From: Muribaculaceae bacterium
GTDB taxonomy: Bacteria > Bacteroidota > Bacteroidia > Bacteroidales > Muribaculaceae
Length of the DNA: 64,000 bases
Reading direction: 5' to 3'
NCBI GenBank assembly: GCA_017555085.1
Contig: JAFZHD010000021.1
Location: 1-64,000, forward strand
The notes beneath the pieces were generated by a model, which did not search any database, was not told the DNA's origin, and worked only from the letters and a program-made list of their open reading frames with translations. Every line of letters begins with the position of its first letter. Position 1 is the first letter of the stretch. Shown one piece after another: positions 37,694-46,481 of this stretch. A program made the position numbers and the translations under genes.

Positions 37694-38467
37694 ATGGGTA
37701 AAATCATAGCAATAGCCAACCAAAAGGGAGGTGTAGGAAAGACCACCACTACAATCAACCTCGCCGCATCACTTGCAACACAAGGCAAGCGAGTGCTCAT
37801 CATCGACGCCGACCCACAGGCAAACGCCACTTCGGGTTATGGCATCGACCCAAAGTCTATGACTTCTTCAATCTATGAATGCCTCGTTGACGGTTACCCC
37901 ATCGACGGCTCACAAGTTTCCACTTGCGTAAAAAAACTCGACCTTGTCGGCTCACGAATCGACTTGGCAGGAGCCGAACTCGAACTTATTGAGAAACCCA
38001 ACCGCGAGAAAGTCCTTGCCAACTTGCTCCAACCCATCACCGACAAGTATGACTATATCATCATCGACTGTTCACCTTCATTGGGTCTTATCACAGTCAA
38101 CGCCCTCACAGCAGCCAACTCGGTAATCATTCCCGTGCAAGCCGAGTACTTCGCTCTTGAAGGCATCAGCAAATTGCTCAACACTATTCGCATCATCAAG
38201 TCAAAGCTCAACCCCAACCTTGAAATCGAGGGTTTCTTGCTCACAATGTATGATGCCCGTTTGAGACTTGCCAACCAAATTTACGAAGAACTCAAAGGTC
38301 ACTTCGGCGACATGGTGTTTAACACGGTTATCCCACGCAACATTCGACTCAGCGAGGCTCCAAGCCACGGACTTCCCGCATTGCTCTATGATGCCGAAAG
38401 CCGCGGTGCTACAAGCCACTTGATGCTTGCCAAGGAAATCATTGCCAAACACCGCAAACAACAATAA
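37694..38467 (+). CDS. parA: chromosome partitioning ATPase ParA (Soj)
   Basis: Walker-type ATPase that, with ParB, moves and orients the chromosome origin region. The 257-residue protein has the deviant Walker A motif KGGVGKTTTT at about residues 10-19, switch I DADPQANAT and switch II IIDCSPSLGLITVNAL. There is no N-terminal DNA-binding extension, so it is the small chromosomal Soj type. parB follows after 29 nt. No complete parS palindrome was recognised in this window, although parS sites may lie elsewhere. Confidence 0.94.
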   Translation: MGKIIAIANQKGGVGKTTTTINLAASLATQGKRVLIIDADPQANATSGYGIDPKSMTSSIYECLVDGYPIDGSQVSTCVKKLDLVGSRIDLAGAELELIEKPNREKVLANLLQPITDKYDYIIIDCSPSLGLITVNALTAANSVIIPVQAEYFALEGISKLLNTIRIIKSKLNPNLEIEGFLLTMYDARLRLANQIYEELKGHFGDMVFNTVIPRNIRLSEAPSHGLPALLYDAESRGATSHLMLAKEIIAKHRKQQ

Positions 38468-38496
38468 ATCTTTATCACTAACCATCAAACAAACCA

Positions 38497-39408
38497 TTGA
38501 CTATGGCAGTAAAACGCAATGCTCTCGGTCGCGGACTCGGTTCGCTTATCTCGATGGATGATGTTCCCGCAAGCGGTTCATCGGCAATCAACGACATTCA
38601 ACTCGACCAAATTTCGCCCAATCCCGACCAACCACGCACAACATTTGACGAAGATGCCCTTGACGAACTCGCTACATCTATTCGCGAACTCGGCATCATT
38701 CAGCCACTCTCGCTCCGTCAGACAGGACCTAACTCCTATCAAATCATCGCTGGCGAGCGTCGTTATCGTGCAGCAATCCGCGCCGGACTTACCTCGGTTC
38801 CCGCCTACATTCGCACAGCCAACGACACCGAACTCACCGAAATGGCTCTTATCGAGAACATTCAACGCGAAGACCTCAACGCAATTGAAATCGCTCTCAC
38901 ATTCAAGAAACTCATTGACCAATATAACCTCACCCAAGAGCGTTTGAGCGAACGCATCGGCAAAAAGCGCACCACTATTGCCAACTTCCTTCGCTTGCTC
39001 AAACTTCCCGCTGAGGTGCAATTAGGCCTGCGCGACAAACTCGTTGACATGGGCCACGCACGCGCTTTGCTCGCTATAGACAAACCCTCGCTTCAACTCA
39101 AACTCTACAACGAGATTATCAAAAACGGACTCTCTGTCCGCCGCGTTGAAGAGTTGGCCAAAGAATATCAAAAAGCCAACGACGAAACCGAGCAAGAAGA
39201 CAAGCCACAAGCAAAACCTCGCACTCGCTACACCAACAAAGATTTTGACATTCTCAAAAAACATTTGTCGGCAACTTTCAAGACTCCGGTAGCATTTTCG
39301 TGCGATAACAATGGTAAAGGAAAAATAACATTTCCTTTCAAAAATGAAGATGAACTTGAAAGATTAATTACTATCTTTGATGCTTTAAAACTTCAAGAAA
39401 ACCAATAA
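38497..39408 (+). CDS. parB: chromosome partitioning protein ParB (Spo0J)
   Basis: CTP-dependent parS-binding clamp protein of 303 residues. The N-terminal ParB/Srx-like nuclease-fold domain (about 30-120) contains the CTP-binding GERRYRAAIRAG motif and LIENIQREDLNAIE. The central helix-turn-helix (about 130-200) follows with LSERIGKKRTTIANFLRLL. A charged linker (QEDKPQAKPRT) and a C-terminal dimerisation region complete it. It is the partner of parA. A 13-bp hairpin follows the stop codon. Confidence 0.94.
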   Translation: MTMAVKRNALGRGLGSLISMDDVPASGSSAINDIQLDQISPNPDQPRTTFDEDALDELATSIRELGIIQPLSLRQTGPNSYQIIAGERRYRAAIRAGLTSVPAYIRTANDTELTEMALIENIQREDLNAIEIALTFKKLIDQYNLTQERLSERIGKKRTTIANFLRLLKLPAEVQLGLRDKLVDMGHARALLAIDKPSLQLKLYNEIIKNGLSVRRVEELAKEYQKANDETEQEDKPQAKPRTRYTNKDFDILKKHLSATFKTPVAFSCDNNGKGKITFPFKNEDELERLITIFDALKLQENQ

Positions 39409-39414
39409 TCACTT

Positions 39415-39449
39415 TTTGTCGTGCAAATCGCCAAATTTTGCACGACAAA
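39415..39449. terminator. perfect inverted repeat after parB
   Basis: 13-bp perfect arms TTTGTCGTGCAAA (39415-39427) and TTTGCACGACAAA (39437-39449) with a 9-nt loop. There is no T tract after it on the plus strand, so it could be a weak terminator, a transcript-stability hairpin, or a dyad for a DNA-binding protein. Confidence 0.5.
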
Positions 39450-39480
39450 TAACTGACTATCAAATACATCATCGCAAACA

Positions 39481-40344
39481 ATGTTTAATCGCAAGAAACC
39501 GTCATTTTTCACAAAGAATTTCGTCATGGGAGTTCTTTGCATCGTTTTCTGCGCGATTGCATTTCCGTTTAACATTTTTTCAGCATCGCAAGCAACCACA
39601 AACGAGTTGCCCAAGCCTCGTTTTCACTCTCAATCATCGGTTCCCACTGACTCTTTTGCGCCGCTGCCCAACCAAAACGCATCTATGCTTTTGCGCCAGC
39701 CAGGCTTTATTCCCGAGGGAATCGTATTGACCAAAGACAGCATCGACACAGCGACCGAAAAAATGCTTGACTCGATTATGGCCGACACAACATCGGTGCT
39801 TAACATCACAACTCTCCCCGACTCTCTCGCCACTCGCGAGCAAGTTAAACTGTTTACCCCCGACCCCACACGCGCTGTGTGGTTATCGGCTCTATGCCCC
39901 GGCTTGGGTCAGATTTACAACCGCCGATATTGGAAACTCCCCATCGTTGTGGGAGCATATATGGGGCTTGGATATGCAACATCGTGGAACTCGCGCATGC
40001 TCACCGACTACACAGTTGCCTATCGCGACATCATGGACACCGACCCTACTACCGACAGTTACATGGACTTCTTCCCATCTACGACCAAAGAAGAAGACCT
40101 TGATAAAGAATGGCTCAAAAACATTTTGAAACGCCGCAAAGACTATTTCAGACAAAACCGCGACCTGTGCATCATCTGCATGGTGGGCGTGTATTTGGTT
40201 GCAATGGTTGATGCCTATGTTGATGCCTCGTTGGCTCAATTTGACATTTCGCCCGACTTGTCAATGAAAGTCACACCGGCTGTAATACCCGCCAACACAA
40301 GCCGACTGCCATCGGTTGGTGTTCAGTGGGCTTTAACTTTTTAA
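39481..40344 (+). CDS. DUF5683 domain protein, membrane-anchored
   Basis: 287-residue protein with an N-terminal hydrophobic segment (about residues 13-32). A Ser/Thr-rich region follows, then a conserved C-terminal half with RAVWLSALCPGLGQIYNRRYWKLPIV and a second hydrophobic pair near residues 160-175 and 235-255. The layout fits the Bacteroidota-specific DUF5683 family, which is often next to parAB and the MltD-like transglycosylase gene. Function unknown; the context suggests a link between chromosome segregation or division and the envelope. It lies 72 nt after parB and 26 nt before the transglycosylase start. Confidence 0.8.
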   Translation: MFNRKKPSFFTKNFVMGVLCIVFCAIAFPFNIFSASQATTNELPKPRFHSQSSVPTDSFAPLPNQNASMLLRQPGFIPEGIVLTKDSIDTATEKMLDSIMADTTSVLNITTLPDSLATREQVKLFTPDPTRAVWLSALCPGLGQIYNRRYWKLPIVVGAYMGLGYATSWNSRMLTDYTVAYRDIMDTDPTTDSYMDFFPSTTKEEDLDKEWLKNILKRRKDYFRQNRDLCIICMVGVYLVAMVDAYVDASLAQFDISPDLSMKVTPAVIPANTSRLPSVGVQWALTF

Positions 40345-40370
40345 CCCGATTAATTTACCCTAAAAAAGAT

Positions 40371-41984
40371 ATGAACAAATACATCATTGGACTTTTAATC
40401 GCATGCTCGGCGTTAACCGCATCGGCCGAGGACTCGATATTGTCACTTAAACATTCAATCAAAGACAGCAAAATCGTTGCTCCCACAAGTTTTGAGACCG
40501 ATGTTCGCGACCTTGAAGAAAATTGGTATCTCGAAAACTACACTGTTCTCGTTGAACAGCACAAAACTGCACGCCACAGCAACACTGCTACCGATGCCGA
40601 ATACATCGAGCGTTTGAGCAAACTTCCCACTACTATCGAAATGCCTTTCAACTCGGTTGTAAAGTCATATATCGAAATGTATATCCGCAAAGAAAAACTC
40701 GTTGAAAAGATGCTCGGCATGAGTCTCTACTACTTGCCCATCTTTGAGCAAGCACTCGAAGCCGAAGGCATGCCCCTCGAGTTGAAATATGTTCCCGTAA
40801 TCGAATCGGCCCTCAACCCCTTTGCCAAGTCAAAAGCCAAAGCAGTGGGTTTGTGGCAATTCATGAGCCCCACGGCACGCGGTCTCGGCCTCGAAATCAA
40901 CTCGCTTGTCGACGAACGTCGTGACCCCATTCGCTCATCAATCATGGGCGCACGCTACCTCAAACAACTTTATAGCATCTACAACGACTGGTCGCTTGCC
41001 ATTGCTGCTTACAACTGCGGTCCCGGCAATGTCAACAAGGCCTTGCGCCGTTGCCAATCTGAGCGAAAAGACTTTTGGGCTATCTACCACTATCTTCCCG
41101 CCGAAACTCGCGGTTATGTTCCCGCATTCATCGCGGCAAACTACATCATGACCTACTATAACATGCACGGCATCAGCCCCTCGTTGGCAAAACGTCCTCT
41201 TGTTACCGACACTGTTCATGTATGCAACCGTGTTCACTTCAAGCAAATTGCCGAAGTGCTCGACATTCCCGAAAAAGAAATTCGCATACTCAACCCCCAA
41301 TATCTCCAAGATGTTATTCCCGGCGACATTCACCCCTATGCGCTCATTCTCCCCTCACACCAAGTGTTGAGTTATGTTGTGAGCGAAGACAGCATTCTCA
41401 AATTTGATGCCGAGAAATATGGCCGTCTCACCGAAGTTGAGCCTGGCGAAGAATTTAACGATGGCGAGGGCGAATATGTAAACAAACTCGTTGTCAAAAC
41501 CCACACAGTGCGAAAGGGCGAAAGCCTTGGCAAAATTGCCAACAAATATGGTTGCACCATCAACAACCTCAAAAAATGGAACAACCTTCGCAGCAACAAC
41601 ATCAATGTGGGTCAACGCATCAAAATTCAATCTTATCAACGCGTAAGAGTTCCCAAGAAAGAAGATCCCGAATTGAAGGCAGCAGTAGCCGAAAAAGCAA
41701 CTGCCGACAGCCTCGCTGCCACAAATCAGACCGTGCAAACCGAGCAAGTTCAAACCGTCTCAACACAACAAGTAAACAAAGCCGAGACTGTTAAGAAAAC
41801 ACCCTCTCAGCAACCTGTTAAACAACAAAAACGACAAATCACCCACAAGGTGAAGAGTGGCGAAAACCTTGGCGCTATTGCACGCAAATATGGCGTTACA
41901 GTTAAGCAGATTCAACGCGCCAACCCCAACATCAAAGGCACTCGCATCAACGCTGGCCAACGCATCAAAATTCCCGTGAAATAA
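40371..41984 (+). CDS. mltD: membrane-bound lytic murein transglycosylase D-like, with LysM repeats
   Basis: 537-residue exported peptidoglycan-cleaving enzyme. The signal peptide is MNKYIIGLLIACSALTASA. The SLT domain (about 120-260) has the catalytic glutamate in YVPVIESALNPFA, then AVGLWQFMSPTARGLGL and AIAAYNCGPGNV. Two clear LysM domains follow, near residues 380-425 (HTVRKGESLGKIANKYG) and at the C-terminus (HKVKSGENLGAIARKYG), with a possible third weak one. A Gln/Thr-rich linker separates the LysM units. The start at 40371 is chosen because the signal peptide begins there; a longer frame overlaps the DUF5683 gene. Confidence 0.92.
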   Translation: MNKYIIGLLIACSALTASAEDSILSLKHSIKDSKIVAPTSFETDVRDLEENWYLENYTVLVEQHKTARHSNTATDAEYIERLSKLPTTIEMPFNSVVKSYIEMYIRKEKLVEKMLGMSLYYLPIFEQALEAEGMPLELKYVPVIESALNPFAKSKAKAVGLWQFMSPTARGLGLEINSLVDERRDPIRSSIMGARYLKQLYSIYNDWSLAIAAYNCGPGNVNKALRRCQSERKDFWAIYHYLPAETRGYVPAFIAANYIMTYYNMHGISPSLAKRPLVTDTVHVCNRVHFKQIAEVLDIPEKEIRILNPQYLQDVIPGDIHPYALILPSHQVLSYVVSEDSILKFDAEKYGRLTEVEPGEEFNDGEGEYVNKLVVKTHTVRKGESLGKIANKYGCTINNLKKWNNLRSNNINVGQRIKIQSYQRVRVPKKEDPELKAAVAEKATADSLAATNQTVQTEQVQTVSTQQVNKAETVKKTPSQQPVKQQKRQITHKVKSGENLGAIARKYGVTVKQIQRANPNIKGTRINAGQRIKIPVK

Positions 41985-42002
41985 TCACAAACCCTCACAT
42001 AC

Positions 42003-42038
42003 AACAAAGCCACCCTGCATATGCAGAGTGGCTTTGTT
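42003..42038. terminator. convergent terminator between mltD and ssb
   Basis: AACAAAGCCACCCTGC-ATAT-GCAGAGTGGCTTTGTT with T-rich flanks on both strands. It can end the parA-to-mltD run (plus) and the argD-proC-ssb operon (minus). Confidence 0.85.
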
Positions 42039-42066
42039 ATTTTATAACGCAATCAATTGCGACAGC

Positions 42067-42405
42067 CTATTGTTGAGGGCGCGAGAGAATATCAAAATTC
42101 TCAACAAAAATCTCTGTAACCGTACGCTTGATAGCATTGCGATCTTCCCAAGTGCGAGTGCGCAACATGCCTTCAACATAGAGTTTAGTTCCTTTACGAA
42201 TATATTTCTCGGCAGTCTCGGCATCCTTGCCCCACATCACGATATTGTGCCATTCGGTGCGTTCGGGCATTTGCGCGCCGCTTGCTGTGGTATAAGCGCG
42301 TTCGGTTGTCGCCATTGAAAAAGTAGCAACAGGGCGAGTTTCGACATAGCGAATTGTGGGGTCTTGGCCCACATTGCCCACCAATATAACTTTATTTACC
42401 GACAT
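42067..42405 (-). CDS. ssb: single-stranded DNA-binding protein, tail-less
   Basis: 112-residue OB-fold protein: MSVNKVILVGNVGQDPTIRY, then ATTERAYTT, EWHNIVMWGKDAETAEKYI and GTKLYVEGMLRTRTW. The OB fold is complete, but the protein ends ILSRPQQ without the usual acidic flexible tail and DDDIPF-like tip that recruits partner proteins. This suggests either an accessory paralogue or a lineage with an altered tail. It starts 5 nt after the proC stop codon and is the last gene of the argD-proC-ssb operon. Confidence 0.9.
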   Translation of the reverse strand: MSVNKVILVGNVGQDPTIRYVETRPVATFSMATTERAYTTASGAQMPERTEWHNIVMWGKDAETAEKYIRKGTKLYVEGMLRTRTWEDRNAIKRTVTEIFVENFDILSRPQQ

Positions 42406-42410
42406 ATCTA

Positions 42411-43196
42411 TTATTTATTTGACGCTTTCAAACCTTTGATAACGGCATTGCTAAATCCGTTTGCTTCCATTTCGTTCAAGCCCTTGATAGTGATGCCGCC
42501 GGGAGTTGTGACCTTATCGATTTCCACCTCGGGATTGTTGCCGGTTGCTTCAAGCAGAGCCACTGCGCCACGCAATGTCTGCAACACATAGTCCTTGCTC
42601 TCGCCGGGATAGATGCCCATTTCCACGCCGCCTTGCATCGCAGCGCGAACATATCGCATTGCATAGGCAATACCACATGAGCACAACGCAGTTGCAGCAC
42701 CCATCAATCGCTCTTCAATTAGCGATGCCTTGCCCAATGTGTCAAACAATGCCACCACAGCAGCAATCTGCTCGGCTGTTGCCACCTTGTTGTGACTGAT
42801 AAAAGTCATGCTTTCGCCCACCGAAATGGCTGTGTTGGGTATCAAACGGAAAATTGATGCTTGGGGCGAAGTCAATGCCTGCAACTCGTCGAGAGTAACA
42901 CCCGCCGCAATCGAGACCACTGTCTGACGGCTGTAATCGATTGACGAAGCAATGCCGCCAAGCACTACACCAACCAACCAAGGTTTCACAGCAATCACAA
43001 TCACATCGGTGTCGCGAGTGGCATCAATGTTATCGGTTGACACCTTGATACCGTCGCACTCGCGTGCCAACTCATCAAGTTTGTCAACGCCCAAATCACA
43101 TACCACGATGTCGCTTGCCGACAATGTATTTTTGTTAACCAAGCCACGGGCAATCGCACCGCCCATGTTTCCGGCTCCGATAATTCCGACTTTCAT
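42411..43196 (-). CDS. proC: pyrroline-5-carboxylate reductase
   Basis: NAD(P)H-dependent last step of proline synthesis. The 261-residue protein begins MKVGIIGAGNMGGAIARGL, the Rossmann dinucleotide motif. The C-terminal dimerisation domain holds TPGGITIKGLNEME, the family signature near the substrate site. Length is normal. It lies 12 nt after argD and 5 nt before ssb on the same strand. Confidence 0.95.
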   Translation of the reverse strand: MKVGIIGAGNMGGAIARGLVNKNTLSASDIVVCDLGVDKLDELARECDGIKVSTDNIDATRDTDVIVIAVKPWLVGVVLGGIASSIDYSRQTVVSIAAGVTLDELQALTSPQASIFRLIPNTAISVGESMTFISHNKVATAEQIAAVVALFDTLGKASLIEERLMGAATALCSCGIAYAMRYVRAAMQGGVEMGIYPGESKDYVLQTLRGAVALLEATGNNPEVEIDKVTTPGGITIKGLNEMEANGFSNAVIKGLKASNK

Positions 43197-43208
43197 TTAC
43201 TATGTTTA

Positions 43209-44336
43209 TTATGCTCCGAGAGCGCGTTTGAATCGATTGATAAAATCTTCGGCCTGCTCCATAGTGAGAACCAATGGTGGCAACAAGCGAATCACATGTG
43301 TGCCGGTAGCACCGGTAAACACCTTTTCCTCCTTGATAAGGCGTGTGCGCAATTCCTTGACGGGATAGTCAAATTCCATGCCTATCATCAAGCCCTCGCC
43401 TCTCACCTCCTTGATTTGAGGAATCTTTTGCAACTCGGCTTTGAGATATTCGCCCACTTTGCGAGCATTTTCCACAAGATTTTCTTTTTCAAAAATTTCG
43501 AGAACGGCGATAGCCGCCGCACATGCCAAGTGGTTACCGCCAAATGTTGTGCCAAGTTGACCGTAGATAGGCTCAAACTTGGGGCTGATGAGCACACCAC
43601 CCATGGGAAAACCGTTGGCAATACCCTTTGCCACAGTAATCATATCGGGGCGAACATCGGTGTATTGGTGTGCAAAGAATTTACCCGAACGGCCATAGCC
43701 CGACTGAATTTCGTCAAGAATCAACACCGCGCCATGCTTGTCGCACGACTCACGCACCGACATCAAAAACTCGTTAGTGGGAATGCGAATGCCGCCAACA
43801 CCTTGAATACCCTCAACAATCACAGCACAGACATCACCCTTTGCCAACTCGGCCTCAACAGCCGCAGCATCATTAAGAGTAACAAAAGTAACATGATTGT
43901 TGGCATTGATGGGAGCAACAATTTTGGGGTTGTCAGTAGCCTCAACAGCCAACGAAGTGCGACCGTGGAAAGCCTTATCAAACGCAATCACGCGACTCTT
44001 GCCAGTGTGAAACGAAGCCAATTTGAGTGCATTCTCGTTTGCTTCGGCACCTGAGTTTACCAAGAATAACTGATAATCATCATAGCCCGATGCCTTACCC
44101 AACTTTTCGGCCAACTGCTGTTGAAGAGTGTTGATTACCGAGTTAGAATAGAACACCAACTTTGAAGCCTGCTCTTGCAACGCTTTAAGATAGTGGGGAT
44201 GAGAGTGGCCAACCGAAATCACGGCGTGGCCGCCATACAAATCAAGATATTTATTTCCTTGTGCATCATAGGTATTACAACCTTCGCCTTTGACAATATC
44301 TATATCAAACAAGGGATATACATCAAATAATTTCAT
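43209..44336 (-). CDS. argD: acetylornithine-type aminotransferase
   Basis: Class III PLP aminotransferase of arginine synthesis, 375 residues. Visible motifs are NSGAEANENALKLA, the HGRTSLAVEAT region, LILDEIQSGYGRSGKFFA and the PLP-lysine segment MITVAKGIANGFPMGG, then GTTFGGNHLACAAA. Length fits ArgD; ornithine aminotransferase is a close relative and cannot be fully excluded, especially beside proC. It is the first gene of the operon, with a -7 box upstream. Confidence 0.88.
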   Translation of the reverse strand: MKLFDVYPLFDIDIVKGEGCNTYDAQGNKYLDLYGGHAVISVGHSHPHYLKALQEQASKLVFYSNSVINTLQQQLAEKLGKASGYDDYQLFLVNSGAEANENALKLASFHTGKSRVIAFDKAFHGRTSLAVEATDNPKIVAPINANNHVTFVTLNDAAAVEAELAKGDVCAVIVEGIQGVGGIRIPTNEFLMSVRESCDKHGAVLILDEIQSGYGRSGKFFAHQYTDVRPDMITVAKGIANGFPMGGVLISPKFEPIYGQLGTTFGGNHLACAAAIAVLEIFEKENLVENARKVGEYLKAELQKIPQIKEVRGEGLMIGMEFDYPVKELRTRLIKEEKVFTGATGTHVIRLLPPLVLTMEQAEDFINRFKRALGA

Positions 44337-44368
44337 ATCGTTTCAAGTGCTTATGTTAATAATAACCA

Positions 44369-44376
44369 CAAATTTA
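44369..44376 (-). promoter_or_regulatory. argD operon promoter, -7 element
   Basis: Minus-strand TAAATTTG, 32 nt before the argD start codon. The -33 element is weak. Confidence 0.5.
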
Positions 44377-44465
44377 GTGATATTATCTCACACATCATCA
44401 CAAAAACGCCCAAAAACGCTATATTTTCGCTCATTTCCCTCCCCAACCGCCATTTTCCATGACAT

Positions 44466-44505
44466 AAATAAACAAAACAGGAGGAAACCATGCGATTTCC
44501 TCCTG
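44466..44505 (-). terminator. terminator of the S41-peptidase operon
   Basis: Minus strand: CAGGAGGAAA-TCGCATGG-TTTCCTCCTG followed by TTTTGTTTATTT, a perfect 10-bp stem with a T tract, 23 nt past the stop of the peptidase gene. Confidence 0.88.
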
Positions 44506-44528
44506 CGTTGTTATGCTGCAAGCGTTGA

Positions 44529-45590
44529 TTATTTCGCTGACAAGAATTCGATTGCTTTATCCAAAATTGCATCTTTGCCTGTGATGTGTGCATCTGCGGC
44601 CATGTCTATTTTGTAACCTTCTGTGGGATCGATACCAAACTCCGTGTGAACCTTGTCGATGTCAAGCATTGGTGTGGTTGAAAGGCGCACATACCAACCA
44701 TTGGGCATGTCAAAGTTGCAGGGAAGACCACCGCCACCACCACTGCGGTCGCCCATGATTGTGACATTGTCGAGCACTTTCATTGTGCGGACAAAGTCGT
44801 TGGCCGCACTATACACCGAGCGGTTTGATAGAATGACTACATCTTTAAGGAATTTCACAGTCTCTTTTTTGTCATTTGCCAAGTCAGCCAAATTGTGTGC
44901 TTTCTTTTCGATATAGTCAGGCACTGTGTCAGCAAATTCGCTATGTCCGGGGCCTGTCTTGTAAATTTTGTAACCACACAACAATTTTTCTTCGGTTGTG
45001 AAACGACATGCAATTTTGTTCACATTAAGCATATTGCCACCGCCATTGTTGCGAATGTCGATGATAATGCCTTTGCAGTCTTTGAACTGTGTGAGAATGT
45101 GGTCTAGAAGCTCATTGCTAAATTCGCTTGTAAAAGCGTCGTAGTGCATATAACCGATATTTTGGGGCAACACTTTATAGATAAAGCCGCTCTTGCGATG
45201 ATAGTCGTTGTTGAGATAGTTTTCTTTGACAATGCGCGCACTGTAATTTTCGGGATATTCTTCAAACCATTTCCAGTACTTTGATGCATCATAGTCGTTG
45301 TAAAGATTGACATGGCCGTCTTTCAACTCGCCGAGCATATTGGCACACACTTCAAACAACTCATCGTCGGTCATGCCGTTGTGAACCTGTGGACGGTATT
45401 TGTCATACACGGCATCCCAATCAATGTTTTTGTAGTCAAAATAGCAATAGTATTCGTCACAAATCTTCCACAACATGTCAAAATTGCCTTCGGCATCATC
45501 AACGATGTCTTTGTCTTCATAAATGTAGCATGACTGCACCGGAAGAAGAAACAAAAGAGCTGCTATATAAGAGATATATTTTGCTTTCAT
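44529..45590 (-). CDS. S41-family peptidase lipoprotein
   Basis: 353-residue exported protein with a lipoprotein signal (lipobox VQSC at about residues 18-21). A helical N-terminal region (KICDEYYCYFDYKNIDWDAV) and the tail-specific protease core follow: GIIIDIRNNGGGN, VVILSNRSVYSAANDF with the likely catalytic serine, and MGDRSGGGGGLP. There is no obvious full PDZ domain between them. Such S41 lipoproteins are common in Bacteroidales; substrate unknown. It is the last gene of a three-gene operon, 2 nt after the DUF3316-like gene. Confidence 0.85.
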   Translation of the reverse strand: MKAKYISYIAALLFLLPVQSCYIYEDKDIVDDAEGNFDMLWKICDEYYCYFDYKNIDWDAVYDKYRPQVHNGMTDDELFEVCANMLGELKDGHVNLYNDYDASKYWKWFEEYPENYSARIVKENYLNNDYHRKSGFIYKVLPQNIGYMHYDAFTSEFSNELLDHILTQFKDCKGIIIDIRNNGGGNMLNVNKIACRFTTEEKLLCGYKIYKTGPGHSEFADTVPDYIEKKAHNLADLANDKKETVKFLKDVVILSNRSVYSAANDFVRTMKVLDNVTIMGDRSGGGGGLPCNFDMPNGWYVRLSTTPMLDIDKVHTEFGIDPTEGYKIDMAADAHITGKDAILDKAIEFLSAK

Positions 45591-45592
45591 AA

Positions 45593-46438
45593 TTAATATG
45601 TATAAAGTGCTGGTTTAATGTTTTTGTTCTCTTTTGATATGCTCCAACGCATCAAATCGCCGGCAAAACCTACGACAAATTGGTGCGATACATATTGGAA
45701 ATGATTGGGAGTCGCATAATAGGTCAAAATGTCGTTGTTGTAACCCAAGCGCAATGCCCATGTGTCGAAATGGAGGTCGAAGTGGAGACGGTTGCGCATA
45801 TTAAAGCGACTTTCCCATGAGCCTACTCTATATCCGTCAAACAAGCCTATGGTCATGTAGCCCTGGTCTAGTTGAGAGAATGCCGATAACACGGGGAGTG
45901 CCATCTGATAGCGTGCTGTCACGGGGAGTTTACCCAAGTTGAAATCATAAACAGCCATACCGGTAAAGCCTACCGAGATATCGCTCTTGATGGTCATGGG
46001 ATTGTTGCCGCCGTGAGCGTTGGTCACCAAACCGCCCATTACATCAATATCATAACCATAGTAGAGGCGAAGGTCGGGACAAACAGTGCTATGCGTCATC
46101 ATGCCGAATGTGTAGTTACCCATGTGCACATTTGAACCGCCATTACCCGAAATTGCCATCTTACCGCGGTTATAGGCATAGCGCAACTGATGTTGCTGCA
46201 CCCATTTAGAGTCTTTTGATGCACGCATCATTTCAACGCCAACCGAGAAACTGGGGCCATCAAATGTGAAATATGAAAGGGGTTTTTCAATCCATGCCGC
46301 ACCTCCGACATTTAATTCCAACGCTGTATAAAGCGGGCAATAGGTGCTGTCATTGGCCGATTTTTTCTTAGCATAAACGCCAATTGGCATTGCCAACAAA
46401 ATTGCGCCACAAAACAATTTTATAAGTATTCTGTTCAT
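45593..46438 (-). CDS. DUF3316-like outer-membrane protein
   Basis: 281-residue protein with a signal peptide (MNRILIKLFCGAILLAMPIGVYA). Alternating hydrophobic and aromatic beta-strand patterns run to the end (DLRLYYGYDIDVMGG, TARYQMALPVLSAFSQ, FDTWALRLGYNND), as in small outer-membrane beta-barrels. The content fits the Bacteroidota DUF3316 family; that assignment is from memory of the pattern. Middle gene of the operon, between the S41 lipoprotein and the 381-residue exported protein. Confidence 0.6.
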   Translation of the reverse strand: MNRILIKLFCGAILLAMPIGVYAKKKSANDSTYCPLYTALELNVGGAAWIEKPLSYFTFDGPSFSVGVEMMRASKDSKWVQQHQLRYAYNRGKMAISGNGGSNVHMGNYTFGMMTHSTVCPDLRLYYGYDIDVMGGLVTNAHGGNNPMTIKSDISVGFTGMAVYDFNLGKLPVTARYQMALPVLSAFSQLDQGYMTIGLFDGYRVGSWESRFNMRNRLHFDLHFDTWALRLGYNNDILTYYATPNHFQYVSHQFVVGFAGDLMRWSISKENKNIKPALYTY

Positions 46439-46481
46439 TTTTATTGATAATTATAGATGTATTTACTTGTTATTGGGTTTA

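Noticed and set aside
43296..44054. 252-codon open frame antisense to argD
   Set aside because: It lies wholly inside a well-supported argD frame, has no domain and no promoter, and reflects codon bias on the opposite strand.
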